A stretch of 25,025 nt of DNA, from positions 1 through 25,025 of the forward strand of contig JBJEOB010000165.1 of the NCBI GenBank assembly GCA_051880495.1, written 5' to 3'. The notes below the pieces were generated by a model. It saw nothing but the letters and a program-made list of their open reading frames with translations. It searched no databases and was not told the origin of the DNA. A program made the position numbers and the translations under genes. Positions 8,700-16,267 of the stretch are shown here, in pieces. Numbering within the stretch: the first letter of the stretch is position 1; each line of letters begins with the position of its first letter. This stretch comes from MGBC120314 sp051880495 (GTDB lineage Bacteria; Bacillota; Clostridia; Lachnospirales; Lachnospiraceae).

Positions 8700-9539
8700 C
8701 TAAAAAATATATATCAGCATGAAAATACATAATGCATATAAAATAATAATGCTGATCAATGTTTTGTTTTTAAGTATTACTTCAACGGGGTCACCATCAG
8801 AATTTCCTTCAGCATCCAGGCTATAGCACATAAGCATCACTATAAAAACAGGTATTGTCCAACTGATTCTTGGATTTGACATTTCTAATGTCCACAATGC
8901 ATAGAACACATTGGTCAGGGAAACACAAACATACATATTTTTATCAAGAAAAGATTCATTATAATGCTTTAGTACATCTCTTGTATCTGTCTGCGCTTTA
9001 AGTTCATTCCTTCTTTTACCAAGTCCCATATACAGACTTCCCGTAGTTACAACCAGATATAACCATTTGGAAATTTGTATATCTGTTATAAAGCCGCCAT
9101 AAAAAACTCTGATAACAAATCCTGATGCAAGAATCACTATGTCAATAATGGGTTTATCTTTTAATCCCATGTTATATGCAATATTTAGAGCAAAATACAG
9201 CAGTAGACAAAAGCCTCCTTCTATACTGCCCAATACAACAGAAAAAATTGAAGCAGCCACAAGACATACCAGCATTATTACAATCGCCACACTACTTTTT
9301 ATCCTGCCACTTGCCAATGGTCTGTTTTTTTTGGTCGGATGATTTCTATCTTTTTCAACATCTCTTATATCATTAATTATATATACGGATGAAGAAATAA
9401 GACAAAAACATATAAATCCTATTAATGCCTTAATAATCTTTTCCGTATCAAAAATCGCACCGCCAAAAAACATCGGTATAAACACGAGCAGATTCTTTAT
9501 GTAATGTTTTACCCTTAGCAGCTTAATATAATCCTTCAT
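8700..9539 (-). CDS. UbiA-family prenyltransferase, decaprenyl-phosphate phosphoribosyltransferase-like
   Basis: This 279-residue integral membrane protein belongs to the UbiA superfamily. The first Asp-rich motif is NDIRDVEKD (residues 56-64), followed by HPTKKNRPLASG. The second conserved region is YNMGLKDKPIID (about 122-133), followed by LGKRRNEL. These resemble the mycobacterial DPPR synthase (Rv3806c type), which joins phosphoribosyl pyrophosphate to polyprenyl phosphate, more than the quinone or haem branches. The frame opens at 9587, but ATG 9539 (MKDYIKLLRVKHYIKN) has GAGGAG 8 nt upstream and begins like the family. It is first in a tightly coupled three-gene unit. A candidate invertible promoter lies just upstream (9564-9788). 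No quinone or haem genes are nearby, which also argues against those roles. Confidence 0.85.
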   Translation of the reverse strand: MKDYIKLLRVKHYIKNLLVFIPMFFGGAIFDTEKIIKALIGFICFCLISSSVYIINDIRDVEKDRNHPTKKNRPLASGRIKSSVAIVIMLVCLVAASIFSVVLGSIEGGFCLLLYFALNIAYNMGLKDKPIIDIVILASGFVIRVFYGGFITDIQISKWLYLVVTTGSLYMGLGKRRNELKAQTDTRDVLKHYNESFLDKNMYVCVSLTNVFYALWTLEMSNPRISWTIPVFIVMLMCYSLDAEGNSDGDPVEVILKNKTLISIIILYALCIFMLIYIF

Positions 9540-9563
9540 TTGTTTAACTCCTCTTCTGTCGTT

Positions 9564-9581
9564 CACAATGTGTACTTTTTG
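9564..9581 (+). repeat. Left arm of 18-bp inverted repeat (candidate inversion site)
   Basis: CACAATGTGTACTTTTTG is the exact reverse complement of 9771-9788. It lies 25 nt upstream of the prenyltransferase ATG, outside its ribosome site. The core contains the small dyad CACAATGTG. Confidence 0.85.
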
Positions 9582-9770
9582 ATACACATATTTACTTTAT
9601 GTAATCATGACAATTCATAATACAAAGACAGAGGATTAAATAGAAATCAGTATAAAATAATGAACAACGAAAAAAAAGTAATAAGATTTTTAATGACAAA
9701 CAAATGAAAAACTGTTAATATACTTTATAGATTTATTTTTTACAAAAATGTTTATTTAAGATTAAAGTTC
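9582..9770. promoter_or_regulatory. Putative invertible promoter segment
   Basis: These 189 very AT-rich bases lie between two perfect 18-bp inverted repeats and directly downstream of a serine recombinase gene. In the orientation shown, a minus-strand promoter can be read: TTGTAA (9745-9740), a 17-nt spacer and TATATT (9722-9717), pointing at the prenyltransferase operon. A weaker plus-strand match (ATGACA-17-TAATAT, 9693-9721) exists, so promoter direction is not certain in such AT-rich DNA. Inversion would turn the promoter away from the operon. Confidence 0.6.
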
Positions 9771-9788
9771 CAAAAAGTACACATTGTG
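9771..9788 (-). repeat. Right arm of 18-bp inverted repeat (candidate inversion site)
   Basis: CAAAAAGTACACATTGTG pairs exactly with 9564-9581. It lies 13 nt beyond the stop codon of the recombinase gene. Similarity extends imperfectly outward (GTTC in both flanks, offset by one base). Confidence 0.85.
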
Positions 9789-9801
9789 GAACAAATTGAT
9801 A

Positions 9802-10416
9802 TTATAATCCCAAGCTTTTCATTCTCCTGTAGAAGGTTGACCTGCTCATATTGGTCTCAAAAAGTGCTGTATCCATTGAAATGTCACCAGCTCTCCATTT
9901 CTTAACTATTTGTTCAAAATCTTTTGGTGTTGTTACTTCCGGTCTTCCAAATTTGACCCCTTTTTCTTTTGCCGCGGCAATACCTGCAGCCTGTCTGTTT
10001 CTAGTGTTTAACCTTTCTGTTTCTGCACAGAAAGATAAAATTTGTAATACCAAATCTGCAATAAATGTTCCAAGCAAATCTTTGCCTGTCCTGGTATCCA
10101 GCAGCGGCATATCAAGCACGCAAATATCAATGCCTTTATCCTTCGTCAAAAATTTCCATTGATTCTGTATCTCCTGATAATCCCTTCCCAGCCTGTCAAT
10201 GCTTAAAACATATAAAAGATCTCCCTTTTTCATTTTTTTAATCATTTTTTTATACTGTGGTCGGTTAAAATCCTTTCCTGATTGTTTGTCCAAATATATT
10301 TTGCTTTTGTCAACTCCTTTCTCCTTCATGGCAATAATCTGCCTGCATTCATTCTGGTCACGCGAACTGACACGTACATATCCCCATGTGTTCACATATT
10401 TTTTTGCATTATCCAT
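9802..10416 (-). CDS. Small serine recombinase (resolvase/invertase family)
   Basis: This 204-residue site-specific recombinase has the catalytic region YVRVSSRDQNE (nucleophile probably Ser17), the conserved SIDRLGRD (residues 72-79), the E-helix stretch ERLNTRNRQAAGIAAAKEKG (about 134-153) ending in KFGRP, and a C-terminal helix-turn-helix (about 168-200, SRSTFYRRMKSLG). The length fits a Hin/Tn3-type enzyme rather than a large phage integrase. The start ATG 10416 follows AAGGAGGAAAT. It reads toward the 18-bp inverted repeats, which begin 13 nt after its stop, and is the obvious candidate to flip the segment between them. There is no transposase or integron context. It could instead act on sites elsewhere in the genome. 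No clear promoter is visible; see the terminator at 10437-10486. Confidence 0.93.
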   Translation of the reverse strand: MDNAKKYVNTWGYVRVSSRDQNECRQIIAMKEKGVDKSKIYLDKQSGKDFNRPQYKKMIKKMKKGDLLYVLSIDRLGRDYQEIQNQWKFLTKDKGIDICVLDMPLLDTRTGKDLLGTFIADLVLQILSFCAETERLNTRNRQAAGIAAAKEKGVKFGRPEVTTPKDFEQIVKKWRAGDISMDTALFETNMSRSTFYRRMKSLGL

Positions 10417-10436
10417 ATTTCCTCCTTTATTACAAT

Positions 10437-10486
10437 AAAAAACCTCTTAAGCAGATATAGAGACTTTACCATATCTGCTTAAGAGG
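10437..10486 (-). terminator. Strong 16-bp hairpin terminator just upstream of the recombinase
   Basis: A perfect 16-bp stem (CCTCTTAAGCAGATAT at 10443-10458 and its complement at 10471-10486) with a 12-nt loop is followed on the minus strand by six T (10442-10437). It lies after the 75-residue gene that ends the alr operon and only 20 nt before the recombinase ATG. It is either the end of that operon or a brake on recombinase expression. Confidence 0.9.
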
Positions 10487-10512
10487 CAATATAACATATG
10501 CTATAAAAATTT

Positions 10513-10740
10513 TTATTTACCTGCTTCTTTTATTGATTCAATTAATTCCAAATCAGATTCACAAACCTTAATATTTGTTGTATAATTCTGGCCTTCAGGT
10601 GTTGTTACACTGATTTCAATCACTGTACCCGGATGCATTCCTGAATTTCCAACTGCACGAATAAAAGGCATAAGTTTCGGATGAGTCTGGTTAAATTTAT
10701 CCCACGCCTGTTTTACCTGTATTAATTTTAATGGATTCAT
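10513..10740 (-). CDS. Small conserved-looking protein of unknown function
   Basis: A 75-residue soluble protein (MNPLKLIQVKQAWDKFNQTH...) with an excellent ribosome site (AAAGGAGG, 6-7 nt before ATG 10740). The N-terminal half looks helical (KQAWDKFNQTHPKLMPFIRAV). The second half looks like a beta strand pair (GTVIEISVTTPEGQNYTTNIKV) and a final helix (SDLELIESIKEA). There is no signal peptide or membrane segment. It lies 21 nt after the prolyl-tRNA editing gene and is followed by the terminator at 10437-10486, so it is the last gene of the alr operon. I recall similar short orphan proteins in Lachnospiraceae but know no function. Confidence 0.75.
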   Translation of the reverse strand: MNPLKLIQVKQAWDKFNQTHPKLMPFIRAVGNSGMHPGTVIEISVTTPEGQNYTTNIKVCESDLELIESIKEAGK

Positions 10741-10761
10741 ATTAAACCTCCTTTTTGCCGG

Positions 10762-11307
10762 CTAGTACCGTTCAAGATGAACAATTACCGGTTCATGTTT
10801 TACTTCCTTAAGAAAAACGTCTGTAAGATCTGACATTTTAAGTCTTATGCTTGATGTATTAATACATGGATGACATCCAAGATATTCTCCTTTAAGGACT
10901 TCATCATCCATCAATAGTTCAACACAATTTTCCTTATCATTCATAAGACCCATTACGCTTACCGAACCCGGCGTAATATCAAGATATTTTTCCATGTACT
11001 CTTCACCTGCAAACGATAACCTTGCGCTGTTAATCTGCGATGAAAGATCTTTTGTATGAAACTTCTTGTCACCCGGCATCATAAGAAGATAAAATTTTGT
11101 CTTCTGGGCATTTGTCAAAAATAAATTTTTACAAATAAACGCATCAATTATCTTGTCAACCTCAATACAATCTTCCATCGTGTCAAGCGGTTTATGGTCT
11201 ACTCTTTCATATTCAATACCAAGCCTGTCCAAAAGATCATATGTCCGTATTTCCTTTTCAAGCCTGCCTGTTAAATCAACCGGTCTTCCATGTACAAGTT
11301 CTAGCAT
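10762..11307 (-). CDS. Prolyl-tRNA editing protein (YbaK/ProXp-ala family)
   Basis: This 181-residue free-standing editing domain of the YbaK/INS superfamily hydrolyses mischarged tRNA-Pro, chiefly Ala-tRNA-Pro in the ProXp-ala/PrdX branch. Typical features are the N-terminal LLDRLGIEYERVDHKPLDTMEDC, the IDAFICKNLFLTN segment with the family Lys, MMPGDKKF, and LGCHPCINTSS near the C-terminus. The start ATG 11307 (MLELVHGRPV) has AGGGAG upstream. It lies 22 nt after murD in the cell-wall operon. A link to alanine metabolism (alr is upstream) is tempting but only inferred. Confidence 0.9.
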   Translation of the reverse strand: MLELVHGRPVDLTGRLEKEIRTYDLLDRLGIEYERVDHKPLDTMEDCIEVDKIIDAFICKNLFLTNAQKTKFYLLMMPGDKKFHTKDLSSQINSARLSFAGEEYMEKYLDITPGSVSVMGLMNDKENCVELLMDDEVLKGEYLGCHPCINTSSIRLKMSDLTDVFLKEVKHEPVIVHLERY

Positions 11308-11329
11308 ATATCTACTCCCTTAAAGTACA

Positions 11330-12688
11330 TTACTGTCTGTGGACAAGCCTGTTAAAGACTTCACCACGTTCTTCAAAATTTTTAAAAATTCCGTAACTTG
11401 CCGCAGCCGGAGACATAACACAGCTTCTTCCCTGTGGTGTTATATTTCTGGCAAGTTCAACTGCCTCTGAAAGAGTCTCAACGGGATGTATTCTATCCTT
11501 TGCCGTAAATTTCGGATAATCACTGTTGATTTCATCAAAAATCCTCTTTCCGGTGGCTGCCATAAGAATAATATTTTCTACAGGATGTTCTGACAGAAAT
11601 TCAATCAGTTCCCTATAATCAATACCTCTGTCCATTCCGCCAATTATAATTGTCGAGACATCCTTAACGCTTTTTAAAGCCTGAATTGTCGTGTCACAGA
11701 TTGTAGAAATCGAATCATCATAATACTTTATTCCATCCACACATCCTATATATTGCAGACGGTGTGGCAACGTTTCATAAGTAACAAGTCCTTTTGTGAA
11801 TTGTTCCTTATTGATTCCAAACATTTTAAGAACACCATATGCAACGGCAATATTATAATAATTATGTGTTCCGAGAAGTTTTATTTCATCTGCCGGAATA
11901 GTATATGTATCCACCACCGCTCCTGATACATCACGACAGATAATCATTTCACCCTCAATACAAATCATTGACCCGTTATATCCTACAGTAACAACCTGTG
12001 CGGCACATTCTGACTCATCAGGTGCAATCTGTTCATTTACAAATAATACATCGTCCTCATTCTGGTTTCTGTAAATGTTTTCTTTTGCACGGACATACTT
12101 TTCCATAGTCCCGTAATGGTCAAGATGTTCTTCATGGATATTCAAATAAACAGCCGTATGTGGAGCAACTGTCATATACTCAAGCTGATGTGAAGACATT
12201 TCAAATGCTATGATTGTATTTTCATTAATCTCATCCCAGATATCAAACGCCGGGATACCGATATTTCCGGCAAGTACGGTATCATATCCCGCATTTTTTA
12301 AAATATGATAAATAAGCGTTGTCGTCGTACTCTTGCCCTTAGTTCCGGTAACACCGATAATCTGGTGCTTGTAACGTTCAAAGAAAAGTTCTGTCTGTGA
12401 CACAAGCCTTCCGGCAAACTCACCCGGCTGATATTTAAGGACTATACCCGGACTTTTAAATATAACATCATATTCCTTTATGCACTCCTGGTAATCTTTT
12501 CCGGAAAAAAATTTGTCAACATACTCTTCTAACCCGTCAGGCACAGTAACCTCATTCTGGTCAGATATGGCAATTGTTGAATAACCTCCCGCTTTTACAA
12601 TAAGCGAAAGCGAGGATTTTCCTTCTCTTCCAAAACCCAGCACAAGTACTTTTTTATCTTTTATAACATTGCGAATCGTATCTAACAT
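11330..12688 (-). CDS. murD: MurD-family ligase, probably the L-glutamate-adding type (MurD2)
   Basis: This 452-residue Mur ligase adds glutamate to UDP-MurNAc-L-Ala in the cytoplasm. Visible motifs are the ATP loop GTKGKST (115-121), EMSSHQLE (163-170), NIHEEHLDHY (183-192), the Lys carbamylated in Mur ligases (RAKENIY, Lys202), LGTHNYYN (272-279), and MSPAAASYGIFKNFEERG near the end. The segment that reads DSKATN in classical MurD, at the D-glutamate site, is DDSISTIC here (324-331): the Lys and Asn are lost. With a MurL-like gene 13 nt upstream, the likely substrate is L-Glu rather than D-Glu. The start ATG 12688 follows GGAGGC. Membership of the MurD family is firm; the L-Glu specificity is inferred. 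Confidence 0.9.
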   Translation of the reverse strand: MLDTIRNVIKDKKVLVLGFGREGKSSLSLIVKAGGYSTIAISDQNEVTVPDGLEEYVDKFFSGKDYQECIKEYDVIFKSPGIVLKYQPGEFAGRLVSQTELFFERYKHQIIGVTGTKGKSTTTTLIYHILKNAGYDTVLAGNIGIPAFDIWDEINENTIIAFEMSSHQLEYMTVAPHTAVYLNIHEEHLDHYGTMEKYVRAKENIYRNQNEDDVLFVNEQIAPDESECAAQVVTVGYNGSMICIEGEMIICRDVSGAVVDTYTIPADEIKLLGTHNYYNIAVAYGVLKMFGINKEQFTKGLVTYETLPHRLQYIGCVDGIKYYDDSISTICDTTIQALKSVKDVSTIIIGGMDRGIDYRELIEFLSEHPVENIILMAATGKRIFDEINSDYPKFTAKDRIHPVETLSEAVELARNITPQGRSCVMSPAAASYGIFKNFEERGEVFNRLVHRQ

Positions 12689-12701
12689 GATACAGCCTCC
12701 A

Positions 12702-14075
12702 TTATGCTCTGCAACAATTTTGCTTTACTAATTCTGCATACTTTGCAGGAAGTAAATTTTCCTCTTCATAGCAGGTAAAGAATTTATTATCTTTATTGTA
12801 AAATTCATCAAACTGTTTTAATGATTTATAATGTTTAAACAGCAACGGCAGTTCTCTGCCTTCACTCTCAAGCTGCCTTATAGTCATACATATGGCAGTG
12901 TTCACCTCGTCCCTGCTTCCGACACATTCAAATGGCTTCTCAGCAGATACACCGACAAGCTGTTCCATGACAGGAATCATATCAGGATTATTAACCATGT
13001 CCGCTCCAAATATTTCACACAGCCTCTCGTGACTTATAAATGGTGAAAGTATGAAGAATACAAACATACACTTTGGGCAGTGGCCGCACCATATATCTTC
13101 CTTGCTTCCCACATTACAGCTTCTGAAAATATCATGATAGGCTGTACATTGGGCAAAATATCTTGCAATCTGGAACTCACTTAATGGTCTTAACAGGCTG
13201 AAATAATAAGTGCCGGTTTTTAAATACTTTTCTTCATATTCATGAAAATCTTTTTCAAATTTAAAGCTCTTCGAATACTGATGATTCACGGTACTTCCAA
13301 GAACCGTGCTTTCATTTGCACTGGCCTCATTTGACAGAACAATATATTTCAGATTGTGCAGATATGCGGCAATCGTTGCCGAAAATGCAACTATTGCAGA
13401 AAAAGGTGTATGACCATTTAAAAATCCCTTGGAATTAAGGGTTATCATTCTCTTATCAAGCGTCCTTTTTGATACAATAACATCTTCCTCAGAAAATTTT
13501 CCGGCAATGGTCGTATTGATTGTTGCACCCCTCGGATTAATTATATAAGCCTTTGTAACTTCATTAATACTTCTTAACAGCTCAATGGAAACAACCGAGT
13601 CCTTTCCGCCGCCAACCGGTACCATACAGCCTGACTGGTCAGTTAAAGGACTGTCACATCCCGGCTGCTCATTTCCATATGAACATATTTCCATAAATCC
13701 ATTAGGATCAAGCGGTATATTATTGGTATAAAAAAACTCGCCAAGACCATGGTAGTATAAATCCTTCCACCATGCACACTGTGCCTCATCAAGCGTACCT
13801 GCCATCACCTTAACAGTTTTCGGGCAGGCAATCTTCCAATAGCTTACAAGCTCCACCATTCCAAGTGAAAATACCATATCAAGAAATGTTTTATTCTGCA
13901 TAAGCTCTTCATATGTATGATTACCCGGGTCAAAACGCCATTCAGGTTCAAATTCTTCCAAGCCCTCAATTGTAAAATGATAACGAATCACAAGCTTACC
14001 CTGATCCATAATCACTTTATAAGAATCATATGAAAATACTTTATATTTTGTTCTCAACTCTTCATATAAAGACAT
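12702..14075 (-). CDS. murL: UDP-MurNAc-L-Ala-L-Glu epimerase (MurL-like)
   Basis: This 457-residue protein resembles MurL, described in Xanthomonas oryzae, which uses ATP to epimerise the terminal L-Glu of UDP-MurNAc-L-Ala-L-Glu to D-Glu, replacing glutamate racemase. An ATP-pyrophosphatase-type loop is clear at VGGGKDS (154-160). SNEASANES lies at 248-256. A cysteine cluster CGHCPKC (330-336), preceded by RSCNVGSKEDIW, may bind metal. It has no signal peptide or membrane segment. The start ATG 14075 follows AGGAGC. Its place directly between alr and a murD variant supports a wall-precursor role. A different PP-loop enzyme is the main alternative, but the length, motifs and context fit MurL well. 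Confidence 0.8.
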   Translation of the reverse strand: MSLYEELRTKYKVFSYDSYKVIMDQGKLVIRYHFTIEGLEEFEPEWRFDPGNHTYEELMQNKTFLDMVFSLGMVELVSYWKIACPKTVKVMAGTLDEAQCAWWKDLYYHGLGEFFYTNNIPLDPNGFMEICSYGNEQPGCDSPLTDQSGCMVPVGGGKDSVVSIELLRSINEVTKAYIINPRGATINTTIAGKFSEEDVIVSKRTLDKRMITLNSKGFLNGHTPFSAIVAFSATIAAYLHNLKYIVLSNEASANESTVLGSTVNHQYSKSFKFEKDFHEYEEKYLKTGTYYFSLLRPLSEFQIARYFAQCTAYHDIFRSCNVGSKEDIWCGHCPKCMFVFFILSPFISHERLCEIFGADMVNNPDMIPVMEQLVGVSAEKPFECVGSRDEVNTAICMTIRQLESEGRELPLLFKHYKSLKQFDEFYNKDNKFFTCYEEENLLPAKYAELVKQNCCRA

Positions 14076-14087
14076 AATTAGCTCCTG

Positions 14088-15206
14088 TTAATATATTCTT
14101 TTTACTCTTCTGCTTATTCCACACACAAATTCATAATTAAAGCTTCCCGAAAGATTTGCCACTTCTTCAACAGAAAGTGTGTTTACACCATCACTTCCAA
14201 CAAGTGTTGCAACATCCTCCATTCTGACATCATCAATATCAGTAACATCTACCATCATCTGGTCCATACAGACTCTTCCGATAATAGGCGCAAACTTTCC
14301 ATGAATCAGTACTCTGCCCCTGTTTGATAAAGAGCGCGGATAACCGTCTGCATATCCTACAGACAAAGTTGCAATTTTAGTTACTTTCTTCGTCACATAC
14401 GTTGCACCATAGCTTACGCCAACACCCTCCGGAACCGTCTGCACGTTCACGACATGAGTTTTCCACGAAAGTGCCGGTTTTAGTCTTACAATATCTTTAT
14501 TAACTTCATCCGACGGATAAAGACCATAAGTAATTATACCCGAACGGACCATATTAAATCTATGGTCATCAAATTCAATAATTCCTGCACTATTACATAA
14601 ATGCCTTATTGGTATGCTGATATTTCTTTTATCAAGTTCATCTGAAAACCAGTCATATTTTTCCATCTGACTTGTACTATATTCTTTATCCTCCATATCA
14701 GCACACGAAAAATGTGAAAACATGCCTTCAAGATAAATATAAGGCATTTCACTTATCATTTTCACATCCTCAATGCTTTTTGTTGAAATCGGAAAACCTA
14801 TTCGTGTCATTCCGGTATCAATTGCAATGTGAACCTTTCCCTTCACGCCTGCCGCCCTTGAAGCCTCATTCATGGCATTTGCCATTTCAAGGCTGTATAT
14901 AGTCTGTGTAATATCATATTTTAAAACATCTTTAAACTGCGATGCTGATGTATAACCAAGTATAAGAATCGGAAGCAGTACACCTGCCTGTCTTAATTCG
15001 ACCGCTTCCTCTATCGTAGCAACACCAAAATATTGAACTTTATCTTTTATGGCTTCTGCAACCTTAAGTGCACCATGTCCATAACCGTCTGCCTTTATGA
15101 CAGCCATAATATCTGCTTTGTCACCAATTTTGCTCCTGACAGCATCTATGTTGTGCTTTATAGCATCAAGATTAACCTCTGCATAGCATCTTAAATACTC
15201 ATTCAT
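14088..15206 (-). CDS. alr: Alanine racemase
   Basis: This is a PLP-dependent racemase making D-Ala for peptidoglycan. The 372-residue product shows the PLP-lysine motif AVIKADGYGHGA (Lys38), HIAIDTGMTRIGF, RSGIITYGLYPSD, and the catalytic tyrosine region VGVSYGATYV, then SVGYADGYPR and GRVCMDQMMVDVT. The frame extends to a TTG (15230). ATG 15206 (MNEYLRCYAEVNLDAI) is chosen because GGAGGC lies 6 nt before it and it matches the family N-terminus. It is the first gene of the alr-murL-murD operon and lies 12 nt before murL. The promoter is at 15257-15265. Confidence 0.97.
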   Translation of the reverse strand: MNEYLRCYAEVNLDAIKHNIDAVRSKIGDKADIMAVIKADGYGHGALKVAEAIKDKVQYFGVATIEEAVELRQAGVLLPILILGYTSASQFKDVLKYDITQTIYSLEMANAMNEASRAAGVKGKVHIAIDTGMTRIGFPISTKSIEDVKMISEMPYIYLEGMFSHFSCADMEDKEYSTSQMEKYDWFSDELDKRNISIPIRHLCNSAGIIEFDDHRFNMVRSGIITYGLYPSDEVNKDIVRLKPALSWKTHVVNVQTVPEGVGVSYGATYVTKKVTKIATLSVGYADGYPRSLSNRGRVLIHGKFAPIIGRVCMDQMMVDVTDIDDVRMEDVATLVGSDGVNTLSVEEVANLSGSFNYEFVCGISRRVKRIY

Positions 15207-15256
15207 TTTCTGCCTCCATAATTCAGGCAATTGATTTAATTGTCTTTATCTAACAG

Positions 15257-15265
15257 ATTATATCA
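15257..15265 (-). promoter_or_regulatory. Extended -10 promoter of alr operon
   Basis: On the minus strand, TGATATAAT (15265-15257) is a perfect TGN-TATAAT extended -10 box. The -35 region is poor (TATTTA or similar), as is common with extended -10 promoters. It is divergent from the deacetylase promoter. Confidence 0.7.
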
Positions 15266-15295
15266 TAAAATATTATTTTTAAATACCATTTTTTA

Positions 15296-15324
15296 TTGAT
15301 TTATTCCTTATTAAAAATTATAAT
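15296..15324 (+). promoter_or_regulatory. Promoter of deacetylase-like gene
   Basis: TTGATT (15296-15301), a 17-nt spacer and a perfect TATAAT (15319-15324), giving a leader of about 20-25 nt before ATG 15353. Confidence 0.8.
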
Positions 15325-15352
15325 ATATTTATATTGAATTTTGGAGGAAACT

Positions 15353-16225
15353 ATGCTGAAAATATATATGGCTTTTCCCGGTGGAAAACATAAAGTACTG
15401 ACAATGAGTTATGACGACGGCAAATTTGCTGACAGACGTCTGGTTTCAATTTTTAACAAATATGGAATAAAGGGAACATTCAACCTGAATTCCCGGCTTG
15501 TAAATGACGGATTAAGGATTGACCCTTCAGAATGGAAGGAATTATATAAGGGGCATGAAGTTGCAACACATACCTCTACTCATCCTACCATTGACCGTTG
15601 TCCTAACATAGAGATAGTTGAAGAATATTTGAACGACCGTAAGTTTCTTGAATCAGTTATGGGATACCCTATTCGCGGACATGCTTATCCTAACGGTTCA
15701 TACAGCAAGCGTGTCGAGCGTATCATGGAAGATTTAGGCATTAAATACGGACGTATCATCGGCGATTATTACGCTGACGAATACAATACACGCCAGGCTA
15801 AACAGGAATGTCATTTTGATGTTGTAGGTGATGTTAACGGATTTGCTTTTCCTGAGAACTTCCTCGAATGGAAACCAACCTGCCATCACAACCACAATCT
15901 TTTAGGTTTTGGCGAAGCGTTCAAGAACATTAAGAAAAAACAGTATCTGTATATGATGTATGTCTGGGGTCACAGTTATGAATTTGACCGCGATAACAAC
16001 TGGGAAGTCATTGAACAGTTCTGTGAAATGATGAGCAACCAGGATGATATCTGGTATGCTACCAATATTGAGATTGTTGATTACATGGACGCATACAACC
16101 GCTTACAGTTTGCAGCAGATTTAAGTTTTGTCTACAACCCTTCTGCAATGTCTGTATGGCTCATTATCAACGATGATAAAGTAGTTGAAGTACCCGGTGG
16201 TGCAACCATTGCTCTAAATGAATAA
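15353..16225 (+). CDS. Polysaccharide deacetylase (CE4/NodB-fold) family protein
   Basis: This 290-residue protein has a NodB-type domain. Motif 1 is TMSYDDG (Asp21, Asp22), motif 2 HTSTHPT (His73, His77; metal ligands), and motif 3 RGHAYPNGS (about 108-116). The C-terminal 40 residues (SFVYNPSAMSVWLIINDD) look like a small added strand region. There is no signal peptide or membrane anchor, so it is probably cytoplasmic, unlike wall-acting deacetylases. The substrate is unknown and may be a small N-acyl compound or sugar intermediate. The frame opens at TTG 15341, which is part of the GGAGGA ribosome site; ATG 15353 is the real start. It is a single gene with its own promoter and ends just before the repeat island. 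Confidence 0.9.
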   Translation: MLKIYMAFPGGKHKVLTMSYDDGKFADRRLVSIFNKYGIKGTFNLNSRLVNDGLRIDPSEWKELYKGHEVATHTSTHPTIDRCPNIEIVEEYLNDRKFLESVMGYPIRGHAYPNGSYSKRVERIMEDLGIKYGRIIGDYYADEYNTRQAKQECHFDVVGDVNGFAFPENFLEWKPTCHHNHNLLGFGEAFKNIKKKQYLYMMYVWGHSYEFDRDNNWEVIEQFCEMMSNQDDIWYATNIEIVDYMDAYNRLQFAADLSFVYNPSAMSVWLIINDDKVVEVPGGATIALNE

Positions 16226-16267
16226 GATGAAGAAATAAAGGGGCTGTAAAAAAACAGCCTTAGAATA

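Noticed and set aside
10443..10486. The 16-bp inverted repeat as a second recombination site pair
   Set aside because: The arms are separated by only 12 nt and followed by a T-run on the transcribed strand, so a terminator explains it better.
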